From positions 620,001-684,000 of the forward strand of contig JAHLMK010000007.1 in NCBI GenBank assembly GCA_019915135.1: 64,000 nucleotides of DNA. Reading direction: 5' to 3'. The notes beneath the pieces are model-generated. The model worked only from the letters and a program-made list of their open reading frames with translations. It made no database searches and had not been told where the DNA came from. Positions 33,187-43,461 of this stretch are shown piece by piece. Source of the stretch: Strobilurus pachycystidiatus. Lineage: Eukaryota; Basidiomycota; Agaricomycetes; Agaricales; Physalacriaceae. A program made the position numbers and the translations under genes. The first letter of the stretch is position 1. Each line of letters opens with the position of its first letter.

Positions 33187-34353
33187 ATGCTTCTCCCTAT
33201 CTCGACACTAACGGCACTCGCGCTCGCCAGCCTGGCTTCGGCGGCGATCTTCCCGCCCGACTCGCAGGTGAAGATGCTGGACGCGAAAGCATGGAAGAAG
33301 GCCATGCGACGGAATGTGAGTGAACCGCTCGGTAAACATCTGTCCTCCAGCACTAACTCCTCCCAGGAGACTTCGCTTGTCGCGTTCGTTGCGCCTTGGT
33401 GCGGCCACTGTCAACGCCTCGTCCCTGAACTATCAAAGGCGGCGTCAGGCCTACACCCACTGATACCCACCTATGCGGTGGACTGCGACGCGGAGGAGAA
33501 CAAAAGGCTCTGCGCCGAACAGGGCGTCAAAGGCTTCCCCACGATCAAACTGTTTCCCCGCGGCGGCTCCGTCTCTCCAATGTTATACGACTCTGGCGAA
33601 CGTACAGCGTCTGCATTGTTCAATTACGCCACGCGTCGCGTCCCGAATGCTCCGCTCAAGCTGAGCGATAGCCAGAAGGTGGTGGATTGGGTTACCAAGA
33701 CTTCGCAGACGAGCAAATACCCCGAACCGAGAGCGCTGCTCCTTACCAAGGACAAGAAGGTACCCCTTCTGTGGAAAGTTCTCTCGAACAAGTACGCTGG
33801 AAGGATCTCGTTTGCGGTACACAGCGATAAAGAGGGAAAGACTTCGCTCGCTATGGGACTGGAAGAGGACGGAAGTAAGGTGTTGGTGTACGGTCCTGGG
33901 AGGGGAGTGGGGGAAGGACTGAAGTACACTGGTGAGTTCAGGTGTTGTGAGTGGGCGAGATGTACTGATGCGGGACACGCAGGGACGACCAAACTGGATG
34001 CGTTAACTAAGTGGTTCAACGAGATACTCAAAGACCCGTCTGTCCTCGAGACGTCCACAACAACTCTACCTGTTGCTGAAGAAACGACTCCGCCCGTCGA
34101 AGAGCCCGTGGAGACGCCAGTGATCCACTTTGACATCCACGCGCAGGAGCCTGTCGTCCCTCCGGTTGATGAGGAGGCCGTTGTTCCTCCCACTGCTCAA
34201 GAATCAGTCGTCGGGGAACAGAAAGAATGTGACACGCCCGTCCAAGGGAAGGATGAGTGCACGTTCGACGCTGAAGAGGTTCTGAAGGCTGAGGTCAAAG
34301 ATGAGGGTGAGGTGCCTGAGACAGAGAGAGAGAGGCCGGGGGACGAATTATAG
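33187..34353 (+). CDS. protein disulfide isomerase-like ER protein
   Basis: This is a thioredoxin-fold oxidoreductase that likely forms or shuffles disulfide bonds in the endoplasmic reticulum, closest in layout to the Mpd1/PDI-A6 type. Exons 33187-33315, 33367-33931 and 33983-34353 give 354 aa. Residues 1-20 (MLLPISTLTALALASLASAA) form a signal peptide. The thioredoxin domain follows, with FVAPWCGHCQRLVPEL (active site CGHC), VDCDAEEN and GVKGFPTIKLFP (cis-Pro). A redox-inactive second domain and a long acidic Pro/Glu/Val-rich tail follow. The protein ends in GDEL, resembling the HDEL/KDEL retrieval signal. Both introns are 51 nt, stop-free and in frame, so unspliced mRNA would still be translated through. 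Substrate range is unknown. Confidence 0.88.
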   Translation: MLLPISTLTALALASLASAAIFPPDSQVKMLDAKAWKKAMRRNVSEPLGKHLSSSTNSSQETSLVAFVAPWCGHCQRLVPELSKAASGLHPLIPTYAVDCDAEENKRLCAEQGVKGFPTIKLFPRGGSVSPMLYDSGERTASALFNYATRRVPNAPLKLSDSQKVVDWVTKTSQTSKYPEPRALLLTKDKKVPLLWKVLSNKYAGRISFAVHSDKEGKTSLAMGLEEDGSKVLVYGPGRGVGEGLKYTGEFRCCEWARCTDAGHAGTTKLDALTKWFNEILKDPSVLETSTTTLPVAEETTPPVEEPVETPVIHFDIHAQEPVVPPVDEEAVVPPTAQESVVGEQKECDTPVQGKDECTFDAEEVLKAEVKDEGEVPETERERPGDEL

Positions 34354-35219
34354 GAATGGATCGTTTACTATCATCTCTGATTACTGTATCTTTATTCTCG
34401 CATCTTCCTGGAATTCGCCACGTTCTATACTCATCGTGGTTGGTCTGCTTCTGAGACTGTTCAGAGAACTCTTTTGCCATTTCTTTTTGGTCAATTTGCA
34501 GTTATGCCAACCCGAAAGTCATGGAGATATGCAGCGTCAGAACCGACTTTGTAACTATACGTATACTCTACAGTGTAAATACTGTATCTCAAACTCATCT
34601 ACACAACTTGATTGAGTTCAAGGGTATGCAGTGAGATTATTTCCTTTGTAAACGTCTTCGCCAACTAGATGCCCAAACTTGCTGTGTTTACAGATACCTC
34701 CAACCCAGGTATCCACTGACTTAAAACCGGACGGCATTCGAAGGGAACTCCACCTAAACCGCGTTTGTGTCCGGCCTATGTATTTCGGGTTGCCTCCCCG
34801 GGCCCGAGTTGTACTGTTGTAGTGAAGCAGTTGGGGTCCCGTCCACTATATGAGTTGTCGCCGCTGCTGTGATTCCATTGTGTGGTCCAGTCGCCTTTCT
34901 TGATGTTCTCCTGGCCAGACGCTCGTGAACCGTTCCTGAGATTCCGCGTGCCAATTGCAAGGCAGCACGCTTTACATAGGCCACAGTGACATAAAGGCAG
35001 ATGCCATGAGCATGAGGTCCAGGGGGAGTGAGTGTTTTGTTACTTGTGTTAGTGGGTGACCAAGCGCATGGAAAAACAAACCTGGAAGCCTCAAGAACTA
35101 AAGATCATTATGTGGGATATTTAGGATGAACGATGGGTGACAACCGCGTCTGCACGCGGATGCCAGGTATATTAAAGTCCATGTAAGCGCATAAGCAAAA
35201 ACCCGAGAACGTATTATAT
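34354..35219. other. intergenic stretch between convergent genes
   Basis: This 866-bp interval follows the P-D-E-L end of the PDI-like gene and precedes the WHI2 stop on the other strand. I see no gene; it should hold two 3' UTRs. Confidence 0.5.
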
Positions 35220-36339
35220 CTAGGGGTTTCGGTCAGCAGATTGTAGAGAAGACTCAGAAGGACAGCCTACCAAGCTGAGTTCCAAAGTCCATACTCGCCT
35301 TGCCCAGAGCTTGATGCCCTTCTCACTGGGCACCTCGACCTCAATGCCGTCCCACCAGCACTTCCTCTATTCAGCGGTCAATGATAGGGCGAGGGAAAAC
35401 ACAGCGGTGCGACGTACTGCCGGTTTCCGCCAGAATAGCAACAGCTTCTGGGCCGTAGCCATTTGTTGGTAGTCGACCTCGACTGGCTGGTCGCCGGTCG
35501 CGTGATGGGTGATGCCGGTCTTGAGCAAGACGAGCGCAATCGATGATATGCAGCATCTTGACGGCTCAAGGGCGCGGAAACCCCATTCATCGTCCCTGTC
35601 AAAGCCGCTAAAGAGCGGGTTGATATTTGAGGAACAAAGGGCGAGTGGAAGACACACCTCATACACAGCATGTCAATGAGATGCTGCTCAGCGAGGTTGT
35701 TCTCCTTGTTGACATTTCGCTGCAGCGCAGTGAAAATATTGCGCTTGTCCATCAGCCACTCCCCACACCGCCGCTTCATGTCAATCATGGCCAGGTTCGC
35801 GATGCCCGACTCGTCGGTGGCGGCGCTGCTCTCCTTGGTGGGTATGCTAAAGTACTCCAGCTCCTCTCTGAGAACGATGATGGCCTGCTTGGACACGAGT
35901 GGGTTCTGGTTGGCGCCGAACTCGGGTGACGGGGCGCCTTCCTGGAGATGTTGCTGGGCCGCGAAGAGTCCGCGCTGGTAGAACGCCTCTGAGGCATTGC
36001 GGAAGAAGGAAAGCACATAGTTGAAGCAGTCTGGGTCGAACTGGGGCATATAAATTGAATAATTCGGGGAATAATGACAGAGCGACGTACGTCGACGGCG
36101 TAGAGCTCGTCGCCTTCCTCGCCGTCGGGGCTGTCCAGCTGGCGGCTGAGCACGAGGCCGTTGGGGAAAAGGCAGAGCAGGACGGATTCGGGCAGGTTCA
36201 TGATGGTCTCGCGGTCGACCTGGAAGCGCTTGCCGCGGAGGTCGAGGTTGAGGCGGGTGAGCAGCTGCGGCGACAGGTTGTGGTGCGTCGGGACCTGCGT
36301 CTGCGAGACCTGCGTTATGGGCGATGAGGAGGTCGCCAT
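35220..36339 (-). CDS. WHI2: WHI2-like BTB-fold stress-response protein
   Basis: Yeast Whi2 works with the Psr1/Psr2 phosphatases in general stress response and in dampening TORC1 when amino acids are low. Four exons (36339-36091, 36040-35658, 35607-35418, 35366-35220) close in phase to 322 aa. The BTB/KCTD-like domain starts LNLDLRGKRFQVDRETIMNL, followed by PESVLLCLFPNG, a Whi2 hallmark, and FDPDCFNYVLSFF. Downstream come EWGFRALEPSRCCISSIALV, AQKLLLFWRKPARKCWWDG and LWARRVWTLELSLV, which are also characteristic. Introns are 50-51 nt. I chose ATG 36339; the open frame continues upstream to 36498 through a poly-Thr run encoded by a CGT repeat, probably the 5' UTR. The next gene, at 36872, runs divergently. 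Confidence 0.9.
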
Positions 36340-36871
36340 CGTCGTCGTCGTCGTCGTCGATGGAAGAGGCACGCAGCGTGCCGCATGTTGGGCCCAAAAC
36401 GGAAATGCACCTTTTCCCGATCGGGATCCGTCTTGTTTCTTGTCTTTTGACCACGACGAACTCGCTGTCGAACGCGTCGAGCTCATTGCCATGATCAAAG
36501 GCCAATCAGCCTCTGTTAGGCGACCATCCCAAGGGCTCTTTAAGCCCGCACAAATTGTGGCTCAGCCATCTATCTGACTGAAACGGGGCAGTCTTCTGTG
36601 AAATGACGCTTCTACCGCTGGGAAAAAGTGTCTGATCAGACAATTGAAGGTAACAATCATTTGTCCGCAAATAGGCGCACTGCAGCTTCGGTGATGCGGA
36701 TCCAACTCCGGTGCTTCCACATTCAGGTGTTGTTGTTCAGTGCTTTTGTCTTCTACAGCAACGCGCTTGCTTCTCCCGCCACCATCTTTCGTCCCCCTCT
36801 GTTCTTCTCCTTCTGCTTCCCCTACCATCCCCTCACTCTCTAACACGACGTTTCTCACTTACTCTCTCGTT
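36340..36871. promoter_or_regulatory. divergent intergenic region with (CGT)n
   Basis: This 532-bp region lies between WHI2 and the 295-aa gene, read in opposite directions. A CGT trinucleotide repeat lies directly upstream of the WHI2 start (36341-36360). Pyrimidine-rich tracts (36760-36870) precede the plus-strand gene, as is common in fungal promoters. Confidence 0.5.
36341..36360. repeat. CGT trinucleotide microsatellite
   Basis: About seven CGT units sit immediately upstream of the WHI2 start codon and would be transcribed in its 5' leader. Confidence 0.9.
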
Positions 36872-37967
36872 ATGCCCACCTACGAGGGCTCTCTCGCGCA
36901 ACGGCAGGTCCAGCGCCTAAATGACAATCAAACGTGGGGAGACGATCATTTCTACCGTTCAAACACCGCAAACATGGCCAGTACTTCCCAGGCAAGCCTT
37001 CGTCCCCACTATCTTGGGTGTGGCGCTTACGCCTAATTGATCAATAGCAACCTTCACCTCACCCATCCATGTACCCACCTCGACCACCATTGGACGTCCG
37101 TCTCCAAGGCCAAATCACTCGGCTGCAGGACTGCATTGAAAGAAACGAGGCCGCTCTTCGCGAGCTCTACCGCTACAGAGACGACATCCCCGATCGCGCC
37201 TATGAGGATCAAGTCGCCGACTACGGTAAAGAGATACAACATGCCAAGGAACTGATGCGGAGACTCCAGAAACTGGCAGAGGGAACTGCGCGGCTGTCCA
37301 ACGCGTGCGTACTCACCTACACCACATGCCAACCATCGACAAATAACTTTGCACAGACAACCGCCTGCAGCCTCCCCAGCACAACAATCCCCTACTCCCT
37401 CACACCAGACACCATGGGCTCACCAATCGACATCTCCGCCGCCAGGAAATGTCCTTGACGAGTTTACCAACATGTCCGCGTGGCTCCAGACGGTAAAGCA
37501 GGAATTCGTTTTCAATAGTACGCGCTCCTCTCCCCGTTCTTGGTACGAGACTCATACCTTCCAGGAATCCCTCAAATGCCATCACTCCCTATCCCGGTGG
37601 AACTTCATGGCGCATATTATGCCGAGCTGACAAGGGTGTTTCAGCGCGTGACGGAGCTCGATGGAAAGTTACCCATGATATATTTGTTCTTCAAGGAACC
37701 AGACAACGTTCGCGGGTTGGCCATCATCGTGCGTTCATCGGCATTCCTTTCTCGTTCCTCGTCTCATCATCGAACACGTAGAGCGTCCTCGTCCAACAAC
37801 AATGTCTCATCCTCCAGTCCCCGCAATCCCGGTTCATCATCTCGATCACATACCTGGAGGTTATATCGCGCGAAGTGGAGAAAGCTCTTAATCGCTTCCA
37901 GATGACCGTACAGACTCTCAAGGAGGAAATGCCAGGCCCAGTGGTTGTGGCGACGCCTCAGCTTTAG
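36872..37967 (+). CDS. unknown 295-aa coiled-coil protein with a GC-AG intron
   Basis: I do not recognise a family. Exons 36872-36991, 37048-37304, 37357-37517, 37565-37728 and 37782-37967 close in phase. The first intron (36992-37047) has a GC donor in perfect context (CAG|GCAAGC). Residues about 50-105 form a charged coiled coil (LQGQITRLQDCIERNEAALR ... KELMRRLQKLAEG). A Pro/Ser/Gln-rich linker and a C-terminal helical part (ALNRFQMTVQTLKEEM) follow. The short LVQQQCLILQ segment is hydrophobic but too short to be a membrane anchor. It starts MPTYEGSLAQRQVQRLND and has no signal peptide. It could be a subunit of a larger complex. The model is convincing as a gene, not as a function. Confidence 0.68.
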
Positions 37968-39156
37968 ACGACGGGCATGTTGAAGCAGCTTGCGTTCCTC
38001 ATACGGCCTGACCTACTTTACTTGCATCGAATCTCATTTGCATTGCAATGCTTTCATCGAGTCATTGCACCGTTACTGGGCGTCTGGATTTGCCTTTCCT
38101 GGATCGATTTCGGAGAAGTTCGCATTAATTAGAATGGACCAACTGTTCGCCCTCCTTTCAAGATGGGCTTGTTAGATGCTCTGAGCCTGTTTATGACGGC
38201 CTGTTTGGGGTAATATACCGAATATGGCTTGCTCTTATATTGGCACTACGCTCCTCTGGGTTGAAGCTGGCTCTATCATTCAAACGTAGGACATGGTTCA
38301 TATGCTTACTGCGAGAAAAGCACCTCATCTTCACCTGACTGCTCTTTCAACCCGTCTGTCAAACTGATATTGCGTGGATCTGTAATGCATCTTTCTCCTT
38401 GTACCCACTTGACTGGCTTGACTGGCTTGCCGGTGATCTTCATACATATGTCTATTACCTGCTAGTAGTGCCCAATAGTTCGACACTCTCAACGTGAGCC
38501 CGATGTTGCTTCGCGTGAGTAAAAGTAAGCAAGGCAGACGTCGCTGCAGCTCGCAAGGTACTCAAGCCTGCCGTCCGTCTTTGTGACTACAGTGATGTGC
38601 GCGGGTTTCCTAATGTCGCCAACCGTACTAAGACAGACCACTTTACTTGCGGCTCATATTTCCTGCCGTTCGAAGAGTTTGTATCGAATGTTCAGGGATC
38701 TTCCTGTCTGCGAGTGGGATACGGTACTATCTGAGAGGCAGCAGCATAATGAGGTGGCGTCAACGGAAGAGGGGTTTCGGATGACGGCCCGATCAGGTGC
38801 GCTTCATCCGCTCCGCCATCACACACTCCAGGAGATAGTACAAGTCTCCCCCAGAGCAGACAACCAAAGTCGAAGACGGTCAACAATTACAAGACACAGT
38901 CTCGCAGGTCCCTTGAGGTTACTGGCTCGTGTCGACATGCTCTCGATATCACGACCGAGGCAGACTGTTTGGAAGGCTACTCTGGATTCAACGCGGCGCT
39001 GAAGCCACTACTAGCATTGGTATAAACTCAACGCTCCGGTACCAGCTCTTGACATGTAGAAAGAGCGTGCTGTCTGTGCTGGTAGGTAAGCTTCTGATGA
39101 TTACTTTGTTTCGGCCTGAACGCTTCAAGTCCTTGCGATAAAGCCAGTCACGGATA

Positions 39157-39178
39157 GTGGGCTTGTAGCAAAGCCCAC
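39157..39178. repeat. perfect 8-bp hairpin
   Basis: GTGGGCTT and AAGCCCAC flank a six-base loop (GTAGCA). The right arm overlaps the start of the first degenerate direct repeat. No function is evident. Confidence 0.7.
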
Positions 39179-39398
39179 GCATACCTCGTCTGGAAGCAGA
39201 ACAACAATTTTCCTCTCAAAGTCATGAACAGGACCGAGGTCAACGGTTCAACTTCGAAGCGTCGACGTCACGGTATACAGTTGGAAGAGTGTATCTCAAA
39301 GCAAGGCCCACGCACCCCTGGGATGCATGCAAAACAGCGGCTCTCCTCCCAAAGTCGCAAAGACGACTACGCCGGTCAACGCTTTAACTTTCTGGCGT
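39167..39398. repeat. degenerate direct repeat, two ~100-bp units
   Basis: Units starting at 39167 and 39300 share the order AGCAA(A/G)GCCCACGCA, GCA(G/A)AACA, CTC(T/C)CAAAGTC and CCG(A)GGTCAACG(G/C)TT at matching spacing, offset by 133 bp. They look like an old tandem duplication. Confidence 0.6.
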
Positions 39399-40457
39399 TA
39401 CATTGACTGAGACGATATTTAGGACATGTGCGCGCCACCTTACCAAGAACAGGGCGTCTGAGACCTTAAATTGGGTCTGCATCGGACGAGATTGTATAAG
39501 CTGATGGGTGGACATATATATTCATAGAACGCGACATCATGGCTGCGTCTTGGGTTGCTCCGGTCTGCTGCGATCAGTGGCGCTGGTTCTTGGTGCGGAC
39601 ACTCTGCACTGACAGTATTTCACTGTGTAGCTCAGAGGAATAGCTTTCAAATCTCTGGGACTCGTATGTGTGAGTACTTGGATAATGGTACGTCTGTCAT
39701 ACTACACCCTCTAACCGTCGAGCCTCCAGAGGCCTCATTAAACCGAGGTTCAAATTTGATTTTTCGGCAGTAGTTGAGACCGTTCTCTGGTCACACAGCC
39801 AGACGCTGGTACCCACGTTGCCTACGGGAACGCGGAAGTAGCGTCGAAGCCATGACGAGATGCCAAATTACTCTCTCATCTTTGTGAATAATCAAACGCC
39901 TACAATCTTAGGCTCCACCTCAATGGGGACCATTTTGACATAGGTGCGTCAGCCCGTGTGATTTTTCTCCCTTCCTGTTGTTCTTCAATCTTCGAGCTTC
40001 ATCCGGTCCCTGCCTCATTGAGGCATGAAAGCACATCGATGCGCTACCATTCGACGGTAAACACCATCCTCCATCGCTCCCCACAGCCATCTCGCTACAC
40101 TGATCACTTTTCTAGACACAATGATAGAGCTAAGCCAACAGCTGGAGGTCCATATTCCCCGCACGGAGTGACTATTCTTGGTATAGCTATTCTTGTACGA
40201 CACCCACTGAATGTTCAAAGATCTGCGCAGTACAACTGTGTTGCCTTTTATCTTCGGTGACATGTCCCCGTCAATATTAATAGAGATTCCGCGTCGGATA
40301 CAACAATCGCCAAGAGAATCGTGCTGCGCAGGTATCACTGTCGATTGATAGTAGCGTTCCTCCCCAAATGGAAGCTTTACGGGCTTAAACGGTGGCTCGA
40401 CTTGGATCCTCCACCTTTTAAATATGAAGTCAAACACGCCAGGAGCCCAGGTTACTT

Positions 40458-41781
40458 ATGTCCTTTGCCATGGCGATACTCAACTATTCCCTCCCAGTTG
40501 CTGACGACTGGACGCCCACCTCGAGTGTTACAATGGTCTTTGTTGCTCTGTACACCATCACTACACGTGGGTTCATGGTTCTACTCGATGATCTCCTCCT
40601 TACCATACCCCTTCGCAGTGATACACGCCGTCCAAGCCATCCGCTACCGCCTCGTATGGCCAATCCCGACTATCCTATTTTCAGGCGTCCTGGAGGTCAC
40701 ACAATGGTCTGCCGATCTGGCGTCGAGCTTCGGCGTGAACAAGGACGGGAGATTCATTACCCGGTAAGCTTTGCTATTGCCTGCGCTGGCCTGCAGTCTC
40801 AGTCTGCTGTTGGCTGCAGCCTCCGCAGTTCTAGGACTGTCAGCCTTGCGATCGGACCGACGCTATTGCTGGAGGCGAACTTCGTCATATTCGGGGAAGT
40901 CACTAGTATTCTTGGGACGGCTTACAGTCGTTTGGGTCCTCGTGAGTGTACGTGTCCCATCATCAGTAAAGTATCCTAGCATACACTCAATTTGCTTCCA
41001 GACGAAATGGTATTCTTTGTCTGTGTATGTTGGGTCACCTTCCCGATCTCTGCGCTGATGGAGACTTCTAGGACATTATCACAGCCGTCCTTATTCAGGG
41101 AGCAGGTGAAGGTATCGCTTCGTCAGAGGATAGATACACCTCCATGCTTGTTCGTTAGCCTCCGTCACTGTACTCAGCGTGCTCTTGACCTGGAGATTAC
41201 AGGGTTCGCACATCATACTCGCAGGCATCATAATCCAACTTGGTTCGTGTCTGCAACAACATGTTTTGTGCCACTAACAAGGACTGGCGTAGTGGCAATG
41301 TCATTGTACATGCTCTTGGTGGCGGAGGTTCTTTGGCGGTACTACACTGACCGCCCTTTCCGTTCGCAGTCGAGCGCCCGCCGCTCGGAGGCGGGATACA
41401 CGCGTGATGTGCGAATCATGCTTGGGGCCCTCGCCTTCAGTATGATTCTTTTGTACATCAGGTCGGTTTCCCTCCCTCGAGCTTGGGATCACCTGTGCTT
41501 ATGCAAGTTACAGAGCCATACATCGCACTCTGGAACTCGCTTTCAACTGCACCAACAAGCTAAACGACAGTGAAGTGGGGTTTAGTGAGTGTCACGCCTG
41601 CCAGCGCTTGACGGAGTAGCGCTTACTAGATTACCTCTCAGGCGTCTTCGACGGCACCGTTATCCTACTCGCGTTCATAACGCTCAACGTCGCGCATCCA
41701 GGGCGGCTGCTGAGGAGGTGGAGATTGGGCTACGATGTGTCAGACAACAATAGGACTGCACCTCTTGAGACGAAGACCTGA
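40458..41781 (+). CDS. RTA1-like lipid-translocating exporter family membrane protein (copy A)
   Basis: Seven-helix membrane proteins of the RTA1/RTM1/Rsb1 family are linked to resistance to toxic lipids and drugs and to sphingoid-base export. Nine exons close in phase to 297 aa: 40458-40566, 40619-40763, 40835-40947, 41002-41024, 41072-41149, 41203-41242, 41293-41461, 41508-41584, 41642-41781. Family segments are visible in order: VFVALYTITTLIHAVQAIRY, TILFSGVLEVTQWSA, AIGPTLLLEANFVIFGEV, YSRLGPRE, DIITAVLIQGAGEGIASSE, GSHIILAGIIIQLV, MYMLLVAEVLWRYY-type (here MSLYMLLVAEVLWRYY) and the last helix GTVILLAFITLNVAHPGRLL. The fourth exon is only 23 nt. A second copy with the same architecture lies at 57.9-59.2 kb on the other strand. 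The substrate is unknown. Confidence 0.87.
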
Positions 41782-43461
41782 ACTTTGAAGTAGTGAAACT
41801 GAATGTACACTTTGACTATATTACCTGTCTCTTTGGTCTCTGGTACTCAAGCAGTACGACCAATCTGATGGAAGAGCCTTGTTGGACGCTTACTATAGCG
41901 GCTCGGAATACTTCTTATCTGACTCCCCAGTGGACGACTTTCGATTACAATTTCATATTGCGCCACTCTTCCATGAACTTCATCAACCAACGTGTGCATG
42001 TACTGTATACTCAAGATTCGAACACGCTCGCCTTCTCTTGATACGGTCTGCCTCTGCGCGTCAGCATGCCCTTTTGGTGCATGCGGAAATCACCCGGTAG
42101 ACATTCAATGGGGACGCGCTCACTTCGCGTCTGATGGGACTCTTCCGAAGACTCTTGACGATTCATCTAGGCTGGAAAGCCTAGTGGCCCGTCAAATGCT
42201 GTCGAAAGTAACTCTGCCAGCGAAGCGTACAGTGCTACCAATTTTGTTCGCGCTTCTTCTTGAGATGCGCACATACACGGAACCTCCGTTGACATCGACT
42301 GTATACAAACTCAGTACTGTGTTCTTTCAGTCTCCTGGATCAGGCCGCTCAACGTACCTTGGCTTGATTGATTTCCTTACAGAGCGAGCGCTGGTCGGAT
42401 GGCATCACGACTGATGTGGCGTGAGGAAACGAAACGCCCTGAAACTCGAAAGTTAGCTCGGCCATTCCAAGTGCTTCTCGCTGCGTAGAAAGTGCGGGGT
42501 ATGTTTCAAAGGATCACGATTATCGGCGTTCAAGTCGAGATGGATATCATCCTGAACGTCTCCAACGCTAGCACGCGCCTGTGGAGATGGCGTGACACCA
42601 TTCACACTCTGGTTTCCCCGGAAGGTTCGTCTACATAGTGGGCGCTAGATGCTTGTCCGGCTCTCGACTCCGTTATCGCTCCCGAGTCCGCTCCCAAGCT
42701 TCATGACCATTATGCCCATATCGAGGTGCTGTAACCGTGGCGCATCGCACCGTTTGATGTCAGAGATGATCTCCATCTCCCGCACGGTGGATTGATGAGT
42801 GCCGTTTTCGGGCTAGCACTGTACGGGATTCACGTTCATTTCGGCTTAAAGCGCTCAGGTTGGAAGGGCTGGTGTACAGGTAATTGATTGCATTTGGGCT
42901 GTTTCTGGACAATACCCGCGCTTGGAAGTGGCAGTGATTCCCATCCCGGCCGCATATGCCAGACATAACAATTCAATCAAGTGCGTCACCCACTCCACAC
43001 AGGCAACGGCTCGGTGCTTGTACTGCACGAACGCGTCCGGAGAGCAAGTTGAAGGAAAATGCTATATGTGTTGCAGAAAGTGGTGTTTTGAGTGTATCTG
43101 TCGGAGGATTGTATGGTAGCTGGGTAGCAGCAGGGCTGTGGTGAGCGCCGTACACGCCATGTGGCCTGCTGGTCGGTATGCTAAATGATTGCGGAGGGCC
43201 GGAACGGTGACGGCAGCAAAATGATTGAAAAGGGCAAGCATTGCCCCTGCGCCTGCGCCATAATCTCTCTCTGCAGCCAACCGTCATTTTGTATTTATTA
43301 GGACGGTGCCGTCCGCCTTCTCTCCTTTCCTCGACCGCGACAGCCATCCACGGGCGTCTACCACGGCACCGCCACAGCACACGCCACTGCCACCGCCACC
43401 GTCTATGCTAGCCCGCGCTGCCCACTGCTCTTACCACTGAACGACCACGACCACGAACGCC
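41782..43461. other. 1.7-kb gene-poor interval
   Basis: Between RTA1-like copy A and the 573-aa gene I find only short unplaced frames (for example 41992-42414, 140 codons) with no domain or compatible splicing. The right end is C-rich and should be the promoter of the next gene. Confidence 0.45.

Larger units (their letters stand above)
37968..40457. other. 2.5-kb gene-poor interval
   Basis: I find no supportable gene in this stretch. It contains a 22-base hairpin at 39157-39178 and a degenerate pair of about 100-bp direct repeats (39167 and 39300), listed separately. Open frames such as 38583-39002 have no recognisable domain. It may be an old, decayed insertion. Confidence 0.45.

Noticed and set aside
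39738..39772. tRNA-like B-box word (GGTTCAAAT) near 39749
   Set aside because: No matching A box, acceptor stem or anticodon arm could be drawn around it.
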